Shown: one piece after another, positions 60,396-64,000 of the stretch | Layout: each line of letters begins with the position of its first letter | Position numbering within the stretch: position 1 is the stretch's first letter | NCBI RefSeq assembly: GCF_039542225.1 | Contig: NZ_BAABHS010000011.1 | Location: forward strand, 124,001 to 188,000 | Direction: 5' to 3' | DNA from: Yinghuangia aomiensis | GTDB taxonomy: Bacteria > Actinomycetota > Actinomycetes > Streptomycetales > Streptomycetaceae | DNA: 64,000 nucleotides | The notes under the pieces: generated by a model | What the model was told of the DNA's origin: nothing | The model's database searches: none | What the model saw: only the letters and a program-made list of their open reading frames with translations | Translations under genes and position numbers: made by a program

Positions 60396-60453
60396 TTCCC
60401 CGCGTCGGTTCCCGCGCGATCCCCGCGGGGACCCGCTCGATCCCCGCAGTACC

Positions 60454-60486
60454 GAGGCGGCCCCGTACTCCCGTCGGGGCCGCCTC
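60454..60486. terminator. Perfect 12-bp bidirectional hairpin
   Basis: GAGGCGGCCCCG (60454-60465) and CGGGGCCGCCTC (60475-60486) with a 9-base loop sit between the ends of the DUF4232 gene and the convergent oxygenase gene. Confidence 0.8.
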
Positions 60487-61263
60487 TCACGCGTCGTGGA
60501 ACACCAGCCCCAGCGTGCGCCGCCGCCCCGACCGCACCGTGCTGACGCCGTGCCGCACCGCGCCCGCCGACCAGCCGCGGACCGACCGCACCGGGCGGTC
60601 TCGGGTGGTGAACACCAGGCCGTGCCCCTGCGGCAGCACCGTCGCCGTGCCGCGGGACTGCGCGCGGGCCCGCTGTTCGAGCAGCAGGAACTCGCCGCCG
60701 GTGTAGTCCTCTCCCGGCACGTCGAGGCCGATCACCACCTGGAGCGGGAACACCAGGTCGCCGAACAGGTCGCGGTGCAGCGCGTTCCAGTCGCCGGGCC
60801 CGTAGCGCAGCAGGATCTGCGAGCCCTTGACCTGCCCGGCCTCGTGGCACATCGCCAGCCACGTCTCCAGGTCGTCCGGCCACGGCGCGGGACGCCCCAG
60901 CCGCGCGGCCCAGTCGCGGGCGATGGGCAGCAATCGCGGGTAGAACGCGCGCCGCAACGCGGCCACGGGTTCCGGGGCGGGGTCGGCGAAGTAGCGGTAC
61001 CGGCCGGAGCCGAAGCGGTGCCGGGCCATGTCGACCGTGGAGCGGAACAGCTCGGTGCGGTCGTACCAGGCGGCCAGGTCGCGGCACTGCGCGGGCGTGA
61101 GGATCGGCGGTGTCAGCGCGCCGCCGGCGGCGTCGAGTTCCGTGCCGAGAGCGGACCAGTCGGCGTCGGCCACGCGGCGGACGGCTCCGTCGAGGCCCGC
61201 CGCGGGCGGTGCGGGTGCTGCGGGTGGTGCGGGTGGTGCTGGGGTCACAGGTGCAGTGGTCAT
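60487..61263 (-). CDS. 2OG-Fe(II) oxygenase
   Basis: A 258-residue non-haem iron oxygenase. The iron ligands can be placed: His163 and Asp165 in ALHRDLFGD, and His238 in AVRHGVSTV, with Arg248 (RRRTLGLVF) as the 2-oxoglutarate anchor. It is related to the prolyl-4-hydroxylase/PiuC-like group. An N-terminal Pro/Ala repeat (PAPPAPPAAPAPPAAG) precedes the domain. The ATG at 61263 has GGAGGA upstream. It likely hydroxylates or demethylates a small molecule or protein side chain; the target is unknown. Confidence 0.87.
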   Translation of the reverse strand: MTTAPVTPAPPAPPAAPAPPAAGLDGAVRRVADADWSALGTELDAAGGALTPPILTPAQCRDLAAWYDRTELFRSTVDMARHRFGSGRYRYFADPAPEPVAALRRAFYPRLLPIARDWAARLGRPAPWPDDLETWLAMCHEAGQVKGSQILLRYGPGDWNALHRDLFGDLVFPLQVVIGLDVPGEDYTGGEFLLLEQRARAQSRGTATVLPQGHGLVFTTRDRPVRSVRGWSAGAVRHGVSTVRSGRRRTLGLVFHDA

Positions 61264-61352
61264 GAGTCCTCCGGTGCCCAAGCCTGCCGCGCGAGCGGCT
61301 TGCGAACCGGCGGAAATCGGACATCGCGCTGGGTGTGGCCTACTCGGCGGGT

Positions 61353-61823
61353 CTACTCGGCGTGGCTGTTGCCGATCTCGACGCGCACTCCGTCCGGGTC
61401 CTCGAGGAAGACCAGCTCGTTGCGGCCTGCCGGCATGTCCACGATCGTCCGTGTGTGCTCCAGCACCCGGCCTCCGCACGCGACCAAGTGGGCGACGGTC
61501 GCCGTGACGTCGTCGGCGACGAAGGCGATGTGGGTGAGGCCCACGATGTTCCGCCGGTTCGACGGCGTGCCGTCCACCGCGGGCGAGCGGTAGTGCAGCA
61601 ACTCGATGGTCATGGCTTCCTTGCGGATGAACTGCGCCGTGAGGTCGATCTCACCGGGCACCTCCAGGCCTTTGCCGTACTCGGTGCCGATCGGGTAGGT
61701 CGCGAACGGCTCGAAACCCAGCCCGTCGCAGTAGAACCGCAGCGACGCGGCGAGGTCGGTCACACAGATACCGAAGTGGCTCGTCTCGGTGCGTACCTGA
61801 GGCGCAGTCACGGGCTGGGGCAT
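61353..61823 (-). CDS. VOC-family (glyoxalase/dioxygenase-like) protein
   Basis: A 156-residue VOC protein: TSHFGICVTDLAASLRFYCDGLGFE, later MTIELLHYRSP, NIVGLTHIAFVADDVTATVAHLVACGG and NELVFLEDPDGVRVEIGN. Potential metal ligands are the His in TSHFG, Glu in TIELL, His in LTHIA and Glu in VRVEIG. The ATG at 61823 has AGGAAAGGA 6-7 bases upstream. It is divergent from the IclR regulator; a 17-bp palindrome lies between. It is probably a glyoxalase- or extradiol-dioxygenase-like enzyme of the local catabolic pathway. Confidence 0.87.
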   Translation of the reverse strand: MPQPVTAPQVRTETSHFGICVTDLAASLRFYCDGLGFEPFATYPIGTEYGKGLEVPGEIDLTAQFIRKEAMTIELLHYRSPAVDGTPSNRRNIVGLTHIAFVADDVTATVAHLVACGGRVLEHTRTIVDMPAGRNELVFLEDPDGVRVEIGNSHAE

Positions 61824-61857
61824 GGGCTGTCCTTTCCTCGACATGGTGGTACACATT

Positions 61858-61874
61858 TGCAACGCGGTGTTGCA
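61858..61874. promoter_or_regulatory. IclR-type operator between VOC and IclR genes
   Basis: TGCAAC-GCGGT-GTTGCA is a perfect inverted repeat with 6-bp arms, 34 bases upstream of the VOC gene and 77 upstream of the IclR gene. Its size suits IclR-family sites. Confidence 0.6.
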
Positions 61875-61951
61875 CTATGACTCCCGCAGGAAAGCACACA
61901 CCCCCGGCATGCTCCAGCGGCATGTGCGAACTTTCTTGAGAGGCAGCACTT

Positions 61952-62845
61952 GTGACGGAACGTCAGTCACCGCCCACGGAGCGCGTGGTGCAGGTCCTCA
62001 ACTTGTTCGCCGACCACCCCGACCGCCGCTGGACCCTCACCGGCGTCGCGGAGGCGCTCGGTCTGACCAAGGCGACCTGCCTGGGCATCCTCGGCGTGCT
62101 GACCGACGCGGGCTTCGCGACGCGCGACGACGCCAAGACGTACGGCCTCGGCCCGGCGCTCCTGCGCCTCGGCTGGGCCGCGGAGACCGGTCTCGCCTCG
62201 CTCGACGTCGTCCGGCCGCACATGGCCCGGCTCTACGACCGCGTCGGCATGCCGTGCGTGCTGGTGTCCGTGCACCAGGACCATCTCGTCGTGGTCGACC
62301 GCATCGGCCCCATCGGGCCCGCCGACCAGCGCGACCTGGTCGGCGACCGGTTTCCCTTCACGCCGCCGCTCGGCCTCGTCAACGTCGCGTGGGCCGACGA
62401 CGCCACGGTCGACGCCTGGCTCGCCCGCACCCCGCTCGCCCCCATCGGCGTGGGCGAGGAGACCACCCGCGACCTCGTCCGGGCCGCCCGCGCGCAGGGC
62501 TACCTCGTCGAACGCCGCGTCGGCGCGGCCGGGACGCCGAACGTCCTGCTCGCCAACCTGATCGGCTCCGACCTCCCGCCCGCGGTCGTCAAGGAACTCC
62601 TGGGCCATCTGCCGCCGACCGACTGGTCCGAATACGTGCGCGAGCTGCCCGCCGACGACGCCGCCGAGATCGACCTGTGGTGCGTATGCGCGCCCGTGTA
62701 CGACCGGCGCGGGCACCAGCGCTACACGCTCACCCTGATGGGGGACACCACCCCGGTCCCGGCGGGCGAGATCCGCGCCCGGGCAGCCGAGCTGGTCGCG
62801 GCCGCGCAGGCCGCCTCGGCCTCCCTGGGCGCCCGGCCGAACTGA
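61952..62845 (+). CDS. IclR-family transcriptional regulator
   Basis: A 297-residue regulator. A winged helix-turn-helix (about 8-70; RVVQVLNLFADHPDRRWTLTGVAEALGLTKATCLGIL) precedes the IclR effector domain (VVRPHMARLYDRVGMPCVLVSVH, LVVVDRIGPIG, WCVCAPVYDRRG). The start is a GTG at 61952 with GAGAGG upstream. It is divergent from the VOC gene and upstream of the NTF2-like and flavin monooxygenase genes, so it likely controls the surrounding catabolic genes in response to an aromatic or organic acid. Confidence 0.9.
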   Translation: MTERQSPPTERVVQVLNLFADHPDRRWTLTGVAEALGLTKATCLGILGVLTDAGFATRDDAKTYGLGPALLRLGWAAETGLASLDVVRPHMARLYDRVGMPCVLVSVHQDHLVVVDRIGPIGPADQRDLVGDRFPFTPPLGLVNVAWADDATVDAWLARTPLAPIGVGEETTRDLVRAARAQGYLVERRVGAAGTPNVLLANLIGSDLPPAVVKELLGHLPPTDWSEYVRELPADDAAEIDLWCVCAPVYDRRGHQRYTLTLMGDTTPVPAGEIRARAAELVAAAQAASASLGARPN

Positions 62846-62878
62846 CGCCACCGGCCGCTTACGACTTCTCCGGATCCG

Positions 62879-62915
62879 CGACGACAAGAACCTGCGACGA
62901 CAAGAACCTGCGACG
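62879..62915 (+). repeat. 16-bp tandem repeat in leader of NTF2-like gene
   Basis: CGACGACAAGAACCTG occurs at 62879-62894 and 62895-62910, followed by a partial copy. It lies just before the ribosome binding site of the gene at 62931. Confidence 0.8.
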
Positions 62916-62930
62916 CAAAGGAGCACGCCC

Positions 62931-63359
62931 ATGCCCGTCCCCACCAAAGAGCAACTGCTCACCTGGGCGCACCAGTACGTGGCCACGTGGAACGCCGGCG
63001 ACAAGGCGGGCTTCGAAGCCAACTGGCGCGCCGTCGCCCCCGGCCACTTCCGCATGCTCGACCCGGTCGGCACGCCCGAGAAGGTCGGCTTCGAGGAGTG
63101 CTGCCTGAACCCGTTCGACCTGTTCCAGCCGAAACTGCAGTTCCGCATCCAGCCCGGCACCCTGTTCGTCTGCGGCAACGAGGTCGCCTGGGTGATGGAG
63201 AACCACTTCACCACCGACGAAGGCCGCAAGACCGTGGTGCTCAGCATCGAGACCTACCGCTTCGAGGCCGACGGCTCCGCGGTGCTGCGCACCTTCTACG
63301 ACGTGCCCGACCACGGCGACGGCGAACTCGGCGAGATCTTCCAGACGTACCTGCCCTGA
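62931..63359 (+). CDS. NTF2/SnoaL-fold protein
   Basis: A 142-residue protein of the NTF2-like superfamily: EQLLTWAHQYVATWNAGDKAGFEANWRAVAPGHFRMLDPVGTP, then LFVCGNEVAWVMENHF and TYRFEADGSAVLRTFYDVP. Members include limonene epoxide hydrolases, ketosteroid isomerases and polyketide cyclases. Catalytic residues cannot be assigned. The ATG at 62931 has AAAGGAG upstream. It stands between the IclR regulator and a second flavin monooxygenase, consistent with a role in the same pathway. Confidence 0.82.
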   Translation: MPVPTKEQLLTWAHQYVATWNAGDKAGFEANWRAVAPGHFRMLDPVGTPEKVGFEECCLNPFDLFQPKLQFRIQPGTLFVCGNEVAWVMENHFTTDEGRKTVVLSIETYRFEADGSAVLRTFYDVPDHGDGELGEIFQTYLP

Positions 63360-63403
63360 CCCGCCCTCGCCCCGCACCACCCCCGCGGGGAAACACCCCT
63401 GCT

Positions 63404-63454
63404 CTGAACCACCCCTTGTCCTGAACCACCCCTTGTCCTCACCCACCGCTTGTC
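63404..63454 (+). repeat. 17-bp tandem repeat, three copies
   Basis: CTGAACCACCCCTTGTC is repeated exactly at 63404-63420 and 63421-63437, with a diverged third copy at 63438-63454. It is non-coding. Confidence 0.75.
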
Positions 63455-63511
63455 CCGACCCACCCCCGGCGGCGCCCCGGCCGCCGTCCTCGGAGAACGG
63501 AGCGCCGCACC

Positions 63512-64000
63512 ATGGCCCCTGTCGTCCCGTCCGGCCGTCTCGTCTACGGCATGCAACTGCCCGTCCAGACCAAGAGCAAGAGCACCGCCGAGCCGTGGGA
63601 GCGCGACGCCGGCGTCGACGCCATCGTCACCGTCGCCCAGCACGCCGAGAACACCGGATTCTTCTACGTCGGCGTCTGCGACCACATCGGCGTCCCGGCC
63701 GGCCCGGAAGCCGACCATATGGGCACCACCTGGTACGACTGCGTCGCCACGCTCGGCATGCTCGCCGGACTGACCCGCACCGTGCGGCTGGTCTCGACCG
63801 TGTTCATCCCCGCCTACCGGCACCCGCTCGCCACCGCGAAGTCGTTCATGACGCTCGACAACCTGTCGAACGGCCGCATCGTCCTCGGCGTCGGCGCCGG
63901 CCACCTGCGCGGCGAATTCGACGCGCTGGGCGTGCCGTTCGAGAAGCGCGGCGCGCTTACCGACGAGGCACTCGACGGCATCCGCGCCGCCTTCGACGCG
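63512..64000 (+). CDS. LLM-class flavin-dependent oxidoreductase, 5' part (cut by window edge)
   Basis: The first 163 residues are visible. They show the luciferase-like pattern: RLVYGMQLPVQTKSKS, AQHAENTGFFYVGVCDHIGVP, LAGLTRTVRLVSTVFIPAYRHPLATAKSFMTLDNLSNGRIVLGVGAGHLRGEFDALGVPF. It is the third luciferase-like protein in the window and the second in this catabolic region. The ATG follows CGGAGAACGGAG. It likely uses FMN or F420. Confidence 0.87.
   Translation, partial: MAPVVPSGRLVYGMQLPVQTKSKSTAEPWERDAGVDAIVTVAQHAENTGFFYVGVCDHIGVPAGPEADHMGTTWYDCVATLGMLAGLTRTVRLVSTVFIPAYRHPLATAKSFMTLDNLSNGRIVLGVGAGHLRGEFDALGVPFEKRGALTDEALDGIRAAFDA

Noticed and set aside
62879..63454. Short tandem repeats considered as a CRISPR array
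   Set aside because: The copies are contiguous, with no unique spacers and no cas genes; they are ordinary minisatellites.

Overview
The window is very GC-rich, uses GTG and TTG starts and Shine-Dalgarno-led operons, and carries Streptomycetaceae hallmarks: a chaplin with a sortase signal, an XRE/DUF397 cluster, a SARP/AAA giant regulator, a ClpP3-ClpP4-PopR locus, F420-type oxidoreductases and a PspAB-HtpX pair. It reads as a chromosomal segment of Streptomyces or a close relative (Embleya, Yinghuangia). Both ends cut through genes.

Layout. 0-7.9 kb: the 3' part of a conjugation-type ATPase, cysteine dioxygenase plus rhodanese, a lipoprotein, remnants of a UvrA-like ABC protein and a WYL regulator, an XRE regulator with two tandem DUF397 genes, and a 0.8-kb segment bracketed by a 24-bp imperfect direct repeat. 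7.9-11.9 kb: a catabolic-looking operon (flavin-dependent luciferase-like monooxygenase, two amidohydrolase-2 proteins) with a TetR regulator and matching operators. 12-16 kb: secreted proteins, a VOC protein and an M15-like lipoprotein. 16-19 kb: gene remnants, then a monooxygenase/hydrolase operon and TetR gene sharing a duplicated control region, then a transposase scrap. 19-34 kb: a secreted tyrosine phosphatase divergent from an unknown gene, a DrrAB-type exporter, a metallophosphoesterase, a HAD protein facing two coupled ATP-grasp genes, a chaplin, an MmyB-type regulator with a divergent FMN reductase, and several unknowns. 34-47 kb: CtaG, an ABC exporter, an ABC-F ATPase behind a uORF/hairpin leader, HtpX-PspAB, a DUF4232 lipoprotein and a 1173-aa SARP regulator. 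47-57 kb: hemerythrin, a LysE exporter, ClpP3-ClpP4 with the PopR operator and popR, YidD, MFS and IclR remnants, an FtsW/RodA protein and a PadR-esterase fusion. 57-64 kb: a second catabolic region (two luciferase-like monooxygenases, a D-aminoacylase-type amidohydrolase, a 2OG oxygenase, VOC and NTF2 proteins, an IclR regulator).

Most notable: (1) ClpP4 has alanine where the catalytic serine should be, next to an intact ClpP3; (2) a PadR regulator is fused in frame to a complete HSL-type esterase, with a strong internal ribosome binding site in front of the esterase; (3) three separate places where the C-terminal remnants of two divergent genes meet head to head; (4) several well-defined operator palindromes that can be paired with neighbouring regulators; (5) a uORF plus hairpin leader ahead of the ABC-F gene. 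No rRNA, tRNA or CRISPR array was recognised.
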